Positions 18,831 through 28,269 are shown, counted from the first letter of the stretch. The stretch: 64,000 nucleotides of DNA from an uncultured Bacteroidales bacterium (GCA_947290775.1 CAMYPM010000008.1:6930-70929), one strand, 5' to 3'. Translations and numbers: made by a program. Notes: generated by a model not told the origin, from the letters alone.

Positions 18831-20051
18831 ATGATTACTTTCAAGGTTCCTTCGGGCAATCTCTCCGCTGTGCTTCAGAGCATTGTAAGAGCCGTTCCCC
18901 CAACGCATACTAACCCTATAATGAGCGAATTCCTTTTTCAAATCAAGGATAATGTACTCTATATAACGGGAGGAAGTGGCGTTTTTCAAATCACTGATTC
19001 TATTGCACTTTCTGCAGAAAGCGATGTAAAAGATATTTTCTTTTCAGTAAACCCATCCGACATTGTTGATTATGTAAAAGACCTTCCGGAGCAGCCGCTA
19101 ACCTTCCAGTTTGATGACTCTGCCATTGTTTTGCAAAACGAAGAAACGGAGGAGAGGAAGGATATCTTTGATCCGACTCCTAATGGAGAAGGGCAACTCA
19201 CCATTCTATTCGATGAGGGAGAAATCAGCTTCTCTGTTTCTGTAAGCGACCAATACAATGCAATCGCTACGCCTGAAGAGAAATTGGTGGACACATTCCA
19301 CTTTGATGTAGACATGCTAAGTAAGGGGCTGGAATATACCTCTGCAAGCTTGGACAGCAATACACAGCACGCAAGCTTTGCCGGAGTACACTTTGCTTTT
19401 TTCCCTGACCGCTTGGAGATGGTTGCCACCAACGGATTCGTACTTACACTCTATACCGTACAAGGAAATTTTCTACCTTCGGCAGATAGCAATCAATCAA
19501 CGGCTTTTACGCTTCCTGAGAGTTGTGCAACCTATCTAAAGAGCTTTTTGCCCCGTTACTTAGGTGAAGAGGTACAGATCACACGTTACGAAAGCAGTAT
19601 TAAGTTCAATATTGCCACAGTGGAGATCATTTCTACGCTTAACGAATCCCCTTTCCCTGCCTATCACACGATTATACCACAGGACATAGAGTACGAATTG
19701 GAACTCAAAAGCTCTATTCTACTCAGTAAGGTGCGTCGTATGAATAAGTTTATGAAAGAGGATGAAGGAGTGATCTTTACTCCGAGTGAGAACAGTATTG
19801 AGTTGCTTGTCCACTCCGAGGCAACTAACCGACGCGCAAAGGAGCAAATTGCACTCAGTAACCCGAAAGGCTTTAACACGCGATTTGAACTAAACAACAT
19901 GCGCTTCCAAAAGCTCTTAGGCAACATTGAGTCGGATACCGTACTAATCCAAATCAAAGACATTACGCGCTCCTTCTTAGTAGTACCCAGCAGTATGCCG
20001 GAAGGGACAACCTTGATTAATATTATTTCAGCTATCAACCAAAATAGTTAA
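18831..20051 (+). CDS. dnaN: DNA polymerase III beta subunit (sliding clamp)
   Basis: Ring-shaped processivity factor for replication. The protein has 406 residues and three beta-clamp domains of about 120 residues each; the start MITFKVPSGNLSAVLQSIVRAVP and the central FAGVHFAFFPDRLEMVATNGFVL match the family. The C-terminus ends TLINIISAINQNS rather than the usual MPMRL-type motif that lines the partner-binding pocket. It also has acidic inserts (about residues 97-120). It starts a run continuing through rlmB, three nt before an exonuclease gene. Confidence 0.9.
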   Translation: MITFKVPSGNLSAVLQSIVRAVPPTHTNPIMSEFLFQIKDNVLYITGGSGVFQITDSIALSAESDVKDIFFSVNPSDIVDYVKDLPEQPLTFQFDDSAIVLQNEETEERKDIFDPTPNGEGQLTILFDEGEISFSVSVSDQYNAIATPEEKLVDTFHFDVDMLSKGLEYTSASLDSNTQHASFAGVHFAFFPDRLEMVATNGFVLTLYTVQGNFLPSADSNQSTAFTLPESCATYLKSFLPRYLGEEVQITRYESSIKFNIATVEIISTLNESPFPAYHTIIPQDIEYELELKSSILLSKVRRMNKFMKEDEGVIFTPSENSIELLVHSEATNRRAKEQIALSNPKGFNTRFELNNMRFQKLLGNIESDTVLIQIKDITRSFLVVPSSMPEGTTLINIISAINQNS

Positions 20052-20053
20052 TA

Positions 20054-20842
20054 ATGAAACTACACCTCACGAGACCGATCGTCTTCTTCGATTTGGAGAC
20101 GACCGGGCTTGACATTGTAAAAGACCGCATTGTGGAGATCTCCATTCTAAAGGTTTTCCCGGACGGATTAGAGGAGACTACGACACGACGTATTAATCCG
20201 GAGATGCCTATTCCGGCAGAATCAACGGCTATCCACGGCATTACCAACGAAGATGTAGCCGACTGCCCCACCTTCAGGCAGATATCCAAAAGTTTGGCAG
20301 ACAAGTTACGGGGATGCGATTTGGGAGGCTACAACTCTACCCACTTCGATTTGCCAATGCTGGCTGAGGAGTTTCATCGTGTAGGAAACGACATAGATCT
20401 GTCCAAGATGAGAATGATTGACGTACAAACCATCTTTCATAAGATGGAGCGACGCAACCTAACGGCCGCTTACCGCTTCTATTGCAACAAAGATCTTACT
20501 GATGCCCATACAGCAGAAGCAGACACAAGGGCTACCTACGAGGTTCTTTTAGGGCAATTGGATCGTTATCCAAACGACCTAAAAAACGATGTTGCTTTCT
20601 TGGCCGAGTTCTCACAACAGAATAGAAATGTGGATCTCGCTGGACGCATCGTGCTCAATAGTAAGGATGAACCGGTTATCAACTTTGGGAAATACAAGGG
20701 TCAAACCGTAGAAGAAGTGCTGAAAAGGGATCCCGGCTACTACGGTTGGATAATGGACAATGATTTTTCTGCCGATACAAAGCAGCATTTTACCAGATTG
20801 AGATTGGAGTATAGTAAGCTATCGGCCAACAAGATACTCTGA
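20054..20842 (+). CDS. 3'-5' exonuclease, DnaQ-like
   Basis: A 262-residue DEDDh exonuclease. The first acidic pair is in FFDLETTGLD at 12-21, the second Asp in YNSTHFDLPML, and the last H..x..D in DAHTAEADTRA near 155. The C-terminal 60 residues (VINFGKYKGQTVEEVL and DPGYYGWIM) form a small domain often fused to such nucleases. It may be the proofreading subunit or a separate repair exonuclease. It starts two nt after dnaN stops and ends 3 nt before coaBC. Confidence 0.88.
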   Translation: MKLHLTRPIVFFDLETTGLDIVKDRIVEISILKVFPDGLEETTTRRINPEMPIPAESTAIHGITNEDVADCPTFRQISKSLADKLRGCDLGGYNSTHFDLPMLAEEFHRVGNDIDLSKMRMIDVQTIFHKMERRNLTAAYRFYCNKDLTDAHTAEADTRATYEVLLGQLDRYPNDLKNDVAFLAEFSQQNRNVDLAGRIVLNSKDEPVINFGKYKGQTVEEVLKRDPGYYGWIMDNDFSADTKQHFTRLRLEYSKLSANKIL

Positions 20843-20845
20843 TCT

Positions 20846-22075
20846 ATGTGTATCATGGAAAGTTTGGTAGGGAAACATATTGTATTAGGTATTACGGGCA
20901 GTATTGCGGCATACAAAGCCGCCTATTTAGTGCGTGCTCTTATTAAAAAGGGGGCTGAAGTTCAAGTCGTTATGACTCCTTCAGCCAAAGAGTTCATTGC
21001 TCCGCTAACCTTATCCACCCTCACGCAAAAGCCTGTTGTATCGGAATTCTTTGACCGACGCGACGGCTCCTGGCATAGCCACGTTGCACTCGGGCAATGG
21101 GCAGATCTTATGCTTATTGCTCCCGCTTCTGCCTCGACCATTGCTAAGATGGCAAATGGGATAGCTGACAACATGTTGCTCACGACCTATCTATCCATGA
21201 AAGCTCCGACTTTTGTAGCCCCTGCGATGGACCTGGATATGTACCGTCATGAGGCTACTACAGACAATCTTAATACATTGAAAAGTCGTGGTATCACAAT
21301 CATAGAGCCGGGGAATGGATTCTTAGCAAGTGGATTAGAGGGGAAAGGAAGAATGGAGGAGCCTGAAGCTATTGTTAAGCACATAGAGGCTTTTTTTACC
21401 AAATCCCAGCAATTAGGAAACAAAAAGGTACTTATTACAGCAGGACCTACCTACGAAGCCATTGATACGGTACGATTCATAGGGAACCACTCCTCGGGGA
21501 AAATGGGTATTGCGTTAGCAGAAGCATTTCGAGAAGCCGGAGCAGAAGTAACATTAGTATTGGGTCCCTCAGCTTTACCGGATCCTGAGTGTGTGCATTG
21601 CATACGGGTTACCACAGCTTTAGAGATGTTAGCTGCGTCAGAGCGCCCCTTTAAAGAGTGCAATATAGCCATTTTTTCAGCTGCTGTGGCTGACTTTCGT
21701 CCGAAGAAAGCTTTCCAGGGCAAGATAAAGCGCGAGATGCAGCAAGACCCTTTGATTATTGAGTTAGAGCCAAACCCCGACATTGCTGCCACGCTCTCTG
21801 CTCAGAAGCGATCAGATCAACTAACAGGTGGCTTTGCTTTGGAGACAGAGGTCAATGTGCTTGAAGCACAGCGCAAGCTAAAGAGTAAGCAGTTAGACTT
21901 TATTGTGCTCAACTCTCTAAGCGAGGCCGGTAGTGGCTTTGGTATAGATACCAATCGCATCCGCATCATTGACAAAGAAAAGAAAGATCCTATTGTATAT
22001 CCTTTGACTGACAAAAAGGAGGTAGCACGGCAAATCGTTGACTTTGTCGTAGGGAAACAAGCTCATGCCTATTAA
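20846..22075 (+). CDS. coaBC: Bifunctional phosphopantothenoylcysteine decarboxylase / phosphopantothenate-cysteine ligase
   Basis: Performs two successive steps of coenzyme A synthesis. The protein has 409 residues. The flavin-binding CoaC half begins GITGSIAAYKAAYLVRAL, has the active-site His in HSHVALGQWADLM, and PAMDLDMY where E. coli has PAMN..MW. The substrate clamp reads LASGLEGKGRM, with Ser at the position of E. coli Cys158. The CoaB half starts near residue 193 with ITAGPTYEAIDTVRFIGNHSSGKMG and carries NPDIAATL. The gene overlaps the DUF4835 gene by 11 nt. Confidence 0.94.
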   Translation: MCIMESLVGKHIVLGITGSIAAYKAAYLVRALIKKGAEVQVVMTPSAKEFIAPLTLSTLTQKPVVSEFFDRRDGSWHSHVALGQWADLMLIAPASASTIAKMANGIADNMLLTTYLSMKAPTFVAPAMDLDMYRHEATTDNLNTLKSRGITIIEPGNGFLASGLEGKGRMEEPEAIVKHIEAFFTKSQQLGNKKVLITAGPTYEAIDTVRFIGNHSSGKMGIALAEAFREAGAEVTLVLGPSALPDPECVHCIRVTTALEMLAASERPFKECNIAIFSAAVADFRPKKAFQGKIKREMQQDPLIIELEPNPDIAATLSAQKRSDQLTGGFALETEVNVLEAQRKLKSKQLDFIVLNSLSEAGSGFGIDTNRIRIIDKEKKDPIVYPLTDKKEVARQIVDFVVGKQAHAY

Positions 22076-22967
22076 ATACTATCTTTTGCTGCTCTGTGCC
22101 TTAGTACTCTCATGCTCCCTTAGAGGACAGGAGTTTATGGCACACGTAAAGATTAATACGGAGCAACTACCCAATGCGGATAAATCCATGTTCAACGATC
22201 TGGAAGGTAAGTTAACCTCTTTGATAAACGACAATGCTTTTACTGCTCTGACCTTCTCACCCATAGAACGCATTAATTGCGAAATCGCGCTCAACCTAAT
22301 TTCTGTTGAAGACAACAGCAAGTACAAAGGCGAGCTCTTTATAACAGCTCAAAGGCCTGTGTACAATGCATCCTACACTACCACATTACTTACTTTCCGG
22401 GATGTGGATCTCTCCTTTGAATATCAGCCCTACGATCAAATCATCTACAATCCTATGGTCATAGATAACAACCTTACAGCTACTGTTGTCTACTGGCTTT
22501 ATGTGGTTTTAGCATTGGATTTAGATAGCTTTTCACCATTAGGGGGAACAGTTGCCTGCAACCAACTTCAACAACTGGTGAATGCAGCTGCACAGATACC
22601 TGATACAAAAGGCTGGAATGCCTTTGATGGTACGCATAGTCGGCACGCAATTGCTGCAGCTTTAAATGATCCGGCTCAAGAACCCTTCAGGCAGTATTGG
22701 TACCTTTATCATCGTAAAGGGTTAGATGAGTTAGTAGCTAACGTACAACGTGGTAGAACTACCATGTTGGAGTCCTTATCCATGTTAGAGGAAGTATGGC
22801 AAGATCGCAACTCCTCTCCCCTACTGATGATCTTCTCCGAAAGCAAACTTGCTGAATTAGTGGCGATTGCGGAGAAAGCAAATAAAAACGAGAAAGAGTC
22901 AGCTCGCAAGATATTGAACAAACTATATCCGACTGAAGGAAATGTTCTGTCGAAGCTAAGAAACTAA
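22065..22967 (+). CDS. DUF4835 family exported protein
   Basis: A 300-residue protein with an N-terminal signal sequence (hydrophobic residues 5-18, probable cleavage after RGQ or nearby). Conserved family features are FNDLEGKLTSLINDNAFT, RINCEIALNL and an aromatic LSFEYQPYDQIIYNP stretch. DUF4835 proteins are found next to coaBC and recN across Bacteroidota; no function is known. It overlaps the end of coaBC and ends 13 nt before recN. Probably periplasmic. Confidence 0.85.
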   Translation: MPIKYYLLLLCALVLSCSLRGQEFMAHVKINTEQLPNADKSMFNDLEGKLTSLINDNAFTALTFSPIERINCEIALNLISVEDNSKYKGELFITAQRPVYNASYTTTLLTFRDVDLSFEYQPYDQIIYNPMVIDNNLTATVVYWLYVVLALDLDSFSPLGGTVACNQLQQLVNAAAQIPDTKGWNAFDGTHSRHAIAAALNDPAQEPFRQYWYLYHRKGLDELVANVQRGRTTMLESLSMLEEVWQDRNSSPLLMIFSESKLAELVAIAEKANKNEKESARKILNKLYPTEGNVLSKLRN

Positions 22968-22980
22968 CCATTTTCTCCGT

Positions 22981-24642
22981 ATGCTAACTGATTTATCCAT
23001 AAGTAACTTCATCTTGATTGATCATCTACAGGTAAGTTTCACCTCCGGCTTTACCACGATTACAGGGGAAACCGGAGCCGGAAAAAGTATTCTTGTAGGG
23101 GCTCTTTCTATGCTTTTGGGCAAACGGGGTGATAGTAGCTTAATAAGAAATGGTGCGGATAAATGTATCATAGAAGCTTCGTTCTCTCAGCTTCCCAAGC
23201 GGCTCAATGAACTACTGGATACTTTAGATTTACCGACCGATACCTCTGAATGCATTCTACGCAGGGAAATCACTGCGTCAGGACGCAGTAGAGCATTTGT
23301 TAATGATACGCCTACCTCATTAGCCAATCTCTCTCAAGTAGCACTGCAACTCATTGATATACATTCGCAGCATCGCAATCTTCTCCTGTCTGATGGTAAG
23401 TTTCAACTTACAGCCATTGATCGGCTACTTCCTCTTGACAATCCTCTTCAAAGCTATAAAGAGGCCTATTCTGCATACCTAAAAGCCAAGCAAACACGTG
23501 ACGAGAAAGCGGAACGAATCAGACAAGCAGCAGAGAACTATGACTACGATTCATTTCGCTTTAGCGAATTGGACAATGCGCATCTTATTGAAGGAGAAGA
23601 AATTTCTTTACACGATGAATTAGACGCCTTAGAGCATGCAGAAGAGATCAAGCAAGGACTCCTTGAGGCTTGTCGTCTACTCCAAGAAGACGAAGATAAT
23701 ATCATATCTCGTATAGCGTCTGTAGAACAAACTCTAGGTGGCATACGCAATTTTTCATCCGATATAAATGAATACGTGGAGCGCATTAGTCGTGCTCGCA
23801 TTGACTTAGCTGATATTGCAGGAGACCTTATCAGAATAGCAGACGATTCATACTCTGATCCGGACCGATTAACAGTGGCCTCAGAGCGTTATGACCTCCT
23901 CAATCGATTGATGAGTAAGTACCACACAGAAGATACAGCTTCACTCATATCGTTACGTAATGAATTGGCTTCTCGGATCTCACTATATGAGAGTGGAGAT
24001 CTTGATCTCAAACAGGCAGAAAAGAGTCTCTCAGAAGCACATGCACGATTACTATCTGTGGCAAAGGAACTCCATGAAGTCCGCTTGAGAGCTGCGAAAG
24101 TAATGGCGTCTTCCCTAAGTGATATGTTGCATGATTTAGAAATGCCACATGCTACTGTAAAAATAGAGGTCACAGAAATGACTACTCCTACGCCAGATGG
24201 TATAGATAGTGTAACCCTTCTTTTCTCAGCTAATTGTACGTTACCTCCACAACCGGTCGGAGAGATTGCCTCGGGAGGGGAAATCTCCCGTCTTATGCTG
24301 GCACTCAAGGCTCTATTGGCAGAGCACGAAAGCTTACCTACCATCCTATTTGATGAAGTAGATACCGGTGTATCGGGTCGTACAGCTGACAAAATGGGGC
24401 AGTTACTTCTACGTATGGGGCATGTTATGCAGGTAATCGCCATCACGCACCTTCCACAGATAGCAGCACGAAGTGTAACACAAATGATGATCTACAAAAA
24501 AGAAGATCCTCTACCACAAACCATTCTTAAGACTCTATCCACAGAAGAAAGGGAGCAAGAAATAGCTCGTCTACTGAGCGGACATGAAATAACTCCTGCA
24601 GCATTAAAAGCTGCACAAGCACTACTCAATCACAATGATTAA
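22981..24642 (+). CDS. recN: DNA repair protein RecN
   Basis: SMC-like ATPase acting in double-strand break repair. The protein has 553 residues, the usual length. Walker A is GETGAGKSIL at 30-39, followed by the Q-loop region IDIHSQHRNLLLSD. Two long coiled-coil arms run through about 150-380, then the signature ASGGEISRLMLALK and Walker B TILFDEVDTGVSGRTADKMG, and an H-loop in VIAITHLPQIA. It overlaps rlmB by 8 nt. Confidence 0.95.
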   Translation: MLTDLSISNFILIDHLQVSFTSGFTTITGETGAGKSILVGALSMLLGKRGDSSLIRNGADKCIIEASFSQLPKRLNELLDTLDLPTDTSECILRREITASGRSRAFVNDTPTSLANLSQVALQLIDIHSQHRNLLLSDGKFQLTAIDRLLPLDNPLQSYKEAYSAYLKAKQTRDEKAERIRQAAENYDYDSFRFSELDNAHLIEGEEISLHDELDALEHAEEIKQGLLEACRLLQEDEDNIISRIASVEQTLGGIRNFSSDINEYVERISRARIDLADIAGDLIRIADDSYSDPDRLTVASERYDLLNRLMSKYHTEDTASLISLRNELASRISLYESGDLDLKQAEKSLSEAHARLLSVAKELHEVRLRAAKVMASSLSDMLHDLEMPHATVKIEVTEMTTPTPDGIDSVTLLFSANCTLPPQPVGEIASGGEISRLMLALKALLAEHESLPTILFDEVDTGVSGRTADKMGQLLLRMGHVMQVIAITHLPQIAARSVTQMMIYKKEDPLPQTILKTLSTEEREQEIARLLSGHEITPAALKAAQALLNHND

Positions 24643-25375
24643 AGAACAACTCCTATATGGTGTACATGCCTTAGCTGAGGCACTCCACAATGGAAATCCA
24701 ATAGATACAATCTATTTAAAAAAGGGCCTTATATCACCGGAAGTGCAGTCTATTAAGCAAATGGCTCGTACTGCAGGAGTTCCTGTTAAAGAAGTACCCA
24801 TTGAGAAACTTAATCGCCTGACACGTAAAGCACACCAAGGCTGTGTAGCTATTGCATCACCTATTGAGTATGCCAACTTGGAGCAGCTTGTTCCCATGTT
24901 ATATGAAAATGGCGAAATCCCTTTTCTTATTGTCTTGGATGAACTTACCGATACCCGAAATTTTGGTGCTATTGCACGTTCAGCAGAATGCTTTGGCTGC
25001 CATGGGATTGTGATTACCCAGCGGAATAGTGTTTCCGTTACAGCTGATGCAGTAAATGCCTCTGCGGGGGCTTTGCTGCGAATTCCTGTAGCTCGTGTAG
25101 CCTCTTTACCTCGTGCACTCACCTTCCTAAAAGAGAGTGGTATCGGACTTACGGCTGCCAGTGAAAGAGGAACGATATCTTGCGATAAAGCCATATTTGA
25201 GGGACCTGTTGCCTTGATCATGGGGAATGAGCATCATGGACTAAGTGAGCGTTCTCTTGCTTTAGCAGATCAAATGGTTAACATACCTATGATGGGACAC
25301 ATCTCCTCACTAAATGTATCTGTAGCTGCCGGGATACTCCTCTTTGAGATTACCAAACAGAGATTATCTCTATAA
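24635..25375 (+). CDS. rlmB: 23S rRNA (guanosine-2'-O-) methyltransferase, SpoU/TrmH family
   Basis: A 246-residue SPOUT methyltransferase. An N-terminal substrate-binding domain (YGVHALAEALHNG, then a KLNRLTRKAHQGC stretch) precedes the knotted domain with DELTDTRNFGAIARSAECFG, MGNEHHGLSER and the terminal ISSLNVSVAAGILLFEITKQR. This fits RlmB, which methylates G2251 of 23S rRNA; TrmH-type tRNA activity is a less likely alternative. Overlaps recN and is followed by ridA after 40 nt. Confidence 0.9.
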   Translation: MIKEQLLYGVHALAEALHNGNPIDTIYLKKGLISPEVQSIKQMARTAGVPVKEVPIEKLNRLTRKAHQGCVAIASPIEYANLEQLVPMLYENGEIPFLIVLDELTDTRNFGAIARSAECFGCHGIVITQRNSVSVTADAVNASAGALLRIPVARVASLPRALTFLKESGIGLTAASERGTISCDKAIFEGPVALIMGNEHHGLSERSLALADQMVNIPMMGHISSLNVSVAAGILLFEITKQRLSL

Positions 25376-25415
25376 CTTATTGTATTGATAACAACCCAAT
25401 AACTAATTCATTATC

Positions 25416-25796
25416 ATGAAAAAAATCATTGCAACTGAAAAAGCTCCTAAAGCTATAGGTCCTTACAGTCAGGCTGTAGCATGTGGCAATTTTCTCTTCA
25501 CCAGCGGGCAACTCGGTTTAGATCCTACTACCGGTGACTTTGCAAAGGGAGGAGTCACAGAGCAAACTGAACAAGTCATCAGCAATCTGAAAGCCGTAAT
25601 AGAAAAGGCCGGATTCACCCTAAATGATGTAGTAAAAGCTACCTGTTTCTTAGCAGATATTAATGACTTTGCGGCTATGAATGAGGTATATAAAAAGTAC
25701 TTTACAGGAGATTTCCCTGCTCGTAGTGCATTTGCTATCAAATCACTTCCTAAGGGAGGTCTTGTAGAAATAGAAGCCATTTGCTACAAGGACTAA
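25416..25796 (+). CDS. ridA: RidA family enamine/imine deaminase
   Basis: A 126-residue protein that hydrolyses reactive 2-aminoacrylate-type enamines made by PLP enzymes. The family motif AIGPYSQAV is at 13-21, TSGQLGLDP near 29, and the active-site Arg in FPARSAFAIKSLPKGGLVEIEAIC. The length is standard. It ends the dnaN run; a strong terminator starts 23 nt after its stop. Confidence 0.95.
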   Translation: MKKIIATEKAPKAIGPYSQAVACGNFLFTSGQLGLDPTTGDFAKGGVTEQTEQVISNLKAVIEKAGFTLNDVVKATCFLADINDFAAMNEVYKKYFTGDFPARSAFAIKSLPKGGLVEIEAICYKD

Positions 25797-25819
25797 ATAA
25801 AGCAACACTTCAACGTAAA

Positions 25820-25865
25820 AAGCACGCCAATGGGACTTTTCTCATTGGCGTGCTTCTTCTTTTAC
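25820..25865. terminator. Bidirectional terminator between ridA and the convergent gene
   Basis: A perfect 13-bp stem AAGCACGCCAATG / CATTGGCGTGCTT around a 10-nt loop. It is followed by a T-rich tract on the + side and preceded by five A, which give a T-run on the - strand. It serves the two converging transcripts. Confidence 0.9.
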
Positions 25866-25957
25866 TATAGCAAGTCAAAGGACTCTAAACTATAGGTTGA
25901 TAGAGAAACTATTTAGCAATACACTGCAGCCTAAAGGACATTAAAAAGGTGGAGGCT

Positions 25958-26371
25958 TTATTTTCGCATAAGATCGTTCAGAATAGACGAGGTGCCGTTT
26001 GTGAGCGATGAGAAGCCACCATAATATAACCACCAAACAACAACACCAAGCAAGACAAGCATCAGGAAAATACGAAAGAATTCGTTTCTTCTTCCTACCC
26101 CACTTTTACCCCGTTCTTCTTGCGTCGGCAAATGGGTCATGTTATTGCGCATAGACTCACGCAAGCTTTCGGAAAGGTGAATTTCAGAGTTTATTGTATC
26201 CTTAGCAGCATCTATAGGTTGTGTACTTTTCTCCGATGTGAGTTCTCCATCCTCAATCATCTTCCTTCTGATGCGCTCTCGTCGTTCGTTAAGGGCCTGC
26301 TTTCGAGGGTCATACGATATGGGGGTATGATGGGGTCGGATTGGTTTTCTTGGTCTGTATAGTAATGCCAT
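25958..26371 (-). CDS. Small single-pass membrane protein, function unknown
   Basis: A 137-residue protein with a basic, proline-rich N-terminus (RPRKPIRPHH, then YDPRKQALNERRERIRRK) and one membrane segment near residues 99-117 (FFRIFLMLVLLGVVVWWLYYG), leaving a short C-terminal tail. The start at 26371 puts the first 115 nt inside the OstA-like gene in another frame. A start at the internal ATG 26260 would instead overlap its stop as ATGA. I prefer the longer form because the (Y/F)D.R...L.E...R pattern resembles, from memory, small Bacteroidota proteins. No function is known. Confidence 0.7.
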   Translation of the reverse strand: MALLYRPRKPIRPHHTPISYDPRKQALNERRERIRRKMIEDGELTSEKSTQPIDAAKDTINSEIHLSESLRESMRNNMTHLPTQEERGKSGVGRRNEFFRIFLMLVLLGVVVWWLYYGGFSSLTNGTSSILNDLMRK

Positions 26372-28260
26372 GATTCATTTTCATTTGAGTTAAATAGCCT
26401 TAGATCTGGGTACAAAAGCCAGGTAAATGGTTCATCTTCAGGCAATGGACGGCGTATATAAAGAGGCAACAAAGCCCGAGCCATTTCTTCTTGCCGCACA
26501 GTATCGACTTCTTCGGGTTTCCAAGTAGCCCGTATGCGACTTGCTCCCACTTCTTGTGCAATTATCTCGTAAGCAGATAGAGCCTGCTGTGCACCATTAA
26601 AATGAGATAAATCACTTAGTGAAGGAGGAGTAAAGGCAACCTCTTGCCCCATAGAGTCTCTCTTTATGGTAAATATATCTTGTGGAGATAATGGACGCAT
26701 TTTAGGTTTCCAAGTAAGTCCGGTAAGGGACTTATCTGACTCCGTGGCCTGCTCAATAGGCGTTAAGGTTCCCTCTGCCGGTCCCAGCCAAACGGCTCTT
26801 TGTATAGTATCAGCAGCAAAATACGCCACTACATAGGGGCTTTTTACATGACCAACACCAAAGTAATGCTTGATAGATTCTTGTAGGGGAAAATAGATCA
26901 TTTCAACCTCGCCATAGGCACGCAACTCTTTAACCGAACGATCTACAAAGAAAGCAAGAAGACTATCCCCCTTTATCTGTTCAAACTTATCAGGATCCAA
27001 AAGCTGTCGCATTGATTTAGCATTGAGCCATGCTTTAGTGTGGTGCAGCGTATCTGCCGCGAAATAAGCACGTATCGTGTCACCCTCCAATTGGGTACTA
27101 TCATTCCAAACTATAGGAGCTTGGAAAAGTGTAAGAATAGAATCCATGGAGAAGTAACTGACTGAGTCAGCTTTTCCTTGAAGGTCTTGCCTGAAGAGCT
27201 TCGCATTATGATAGCCGCGCATGAGTCGGACAGGCTTTTTCGATTGAATTGAATCTCTATAAGAGATCATTTCCATAGTATCTGCAGCTAAGTAGAGGGT
27301 ATCCTTCTTCGAATAGTCCTTTAGCCAAGCATGATAGGTAGAAAAAGCGTACTCTGTACTATCATTAAAAAATCCATACTCGCCATAGAGGTTAGCCTTA
27401 TTGATCGTATCGTTGAGTACCATTGAGCCAAAACACTCAGTAAAGGAAAGAGGCTTGTCGTAGAATATAGAATCAGCTGTGATAGTACCCCTTCGATTAA
27501 ATACAGTCGAACGATCCAAAAGAATGCCTACATCCTTTTCAGTATCATAAACGCCTCTAGTACTTTCAATACGTCCTGAATCAGAAACAATCGTAGTAGG
27601 ACCTGTAAAATAAGCTATCTTCGTCTTTGTATTATATCGTAAATAATCTGTCGTAAGTACAAAATCAGGATTTTCCAAGACCACCTCATCAGTGAAAATA
27701 GCCTCATTTGTTGAAGGGGTATACTCCCCATAAATAGAGGTAAGTGTATTGAGAGAGTCTACTATCGTTCCCCCTTCGGTATAATAGCCTGTACCCAAAT
27801 TACGATCATAACTCAAACTATCGGTATAGAGTGTAGCGGTAAGATTAGACATCTCCACATCGTAGCGAAGCTCTGCCATACGATCCTGCCCGTAATAGTC
27901 CAACTGTCCACCTGTAATAGTTAGCGAATCGCCCTCTAAAATACGGATATTGTCGTAAGCAAAGAAACTATTGGTAGCATCCTCCAGAAAAGCACTATCA
28001 CAATACATCACCCAACTTTCGTGTCGTACCTTTACGTTGCCTCTCAATTGCTGAAGCCCGGGCTTCTCAATAGCATTGTAATGCAGAGAATCGGAGTGCT
28101 CTAAAAGGATACGCTTCTTATTGCCTGGAGGGGGTGCTGTGTGCGAGTAGGAGAAAGAGTAGGTTATACCCCACAAGAGTAATAAAGCGAAGGCAACCAT
28201 GGCATTTGGCCGCCTTCCCCATTTCACATATTCTTTACTCTTGTATTGCTTATCAGGCAT
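26257..28260 (-). CDS. OstA/LptA-like exported protein
   Basis: A 667-residue protein with an N-terminal membrane or signal segment at about 20-38. OstA-like repeats follow: LEHSDSLHYN, LRGNVKVRHESWVMYCDSAFLED, YDNIRILEGDSLTITGGQLDYYG and similar blocks to about residue 270. These are beta-jellyroll units shared with the LPS-transport bridge protein LptA and with the LptD N-domain. A role in lipopolysaccharide transport or outer-membrane assembly is therefore likely but inferred. It lies 9 nt after a SurA-like foldase, which fits an envelope biogenesis unit. Its 3' end overlaps the next gene. Confidence 0.85.
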   Translation of the reverse strand: MPDKQYKSKEYVKWGRRPNAMVAFALLLLWGITYSFSYSHTAPPPGNKKRILLEHSDSLHYNAIEKPGLQQLRGNVKVRHESWVMYCDSAFLEDATNSFFAYDNIRILEGDSLTITGGQLDYYGQDRMAELRYDVEMSNLTATLYTDSLSYDRNLGTGYYTEGGTIVDSLNTLTSIYGEYTPSTNEAIFTDEVVLENPDFVLTTDYLRYNTKTKIAYFTGPTTIVSDSGRIESTRGVYDTEKDVGILLDRSTVFNRRGTITADSIFYDKPLSFTECFGSMVLNDTINKANLYGEYGFFNDSTEYAFSTYHAWLKDYSKKDTLYLAADTMEMISYRDSIQSKKPVRLMRGYHNAKLFRQDLQGKADSVSYFSMDSILTLFQAPIVWNDSTQLEGDTIRAYFAADTLHHTKAWLNAKSMRQLLDPDKFEQIKGDSLLAFFVDRSVKELRAYGEVEMIYFPLQESIKHYFGVGHVKSPYVVAYFAADTIQRAVWLGPAEGTLTPIEQATESDKSLTGLTWKPKMRPLSPQDIFTIKRDSMGQEVAFTPPSLSDLSHFNGAQQALSAYEIIAQEVGASRIRATWKPEEVDTVRQEEMARALLPLYIRRPLPEDEPFTWLLYPDLRLFNSNENESWHYYTDQENQSDPIIPPYRMTLESRPLTNDESASEGR

Positions 28261-28269
28261 GGAGTTACG

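Noticed and set aside
23889..24446. A 185-codon open frame on the - strand
   Set aside because: Entirely antisense to recN, Ser/Arg-rich as expected of a shadow of a coding strand.
24712..25221. A 169-codon open frame on the - strand
   Set aside because: Antisense to rlmB with no family features or start signals.
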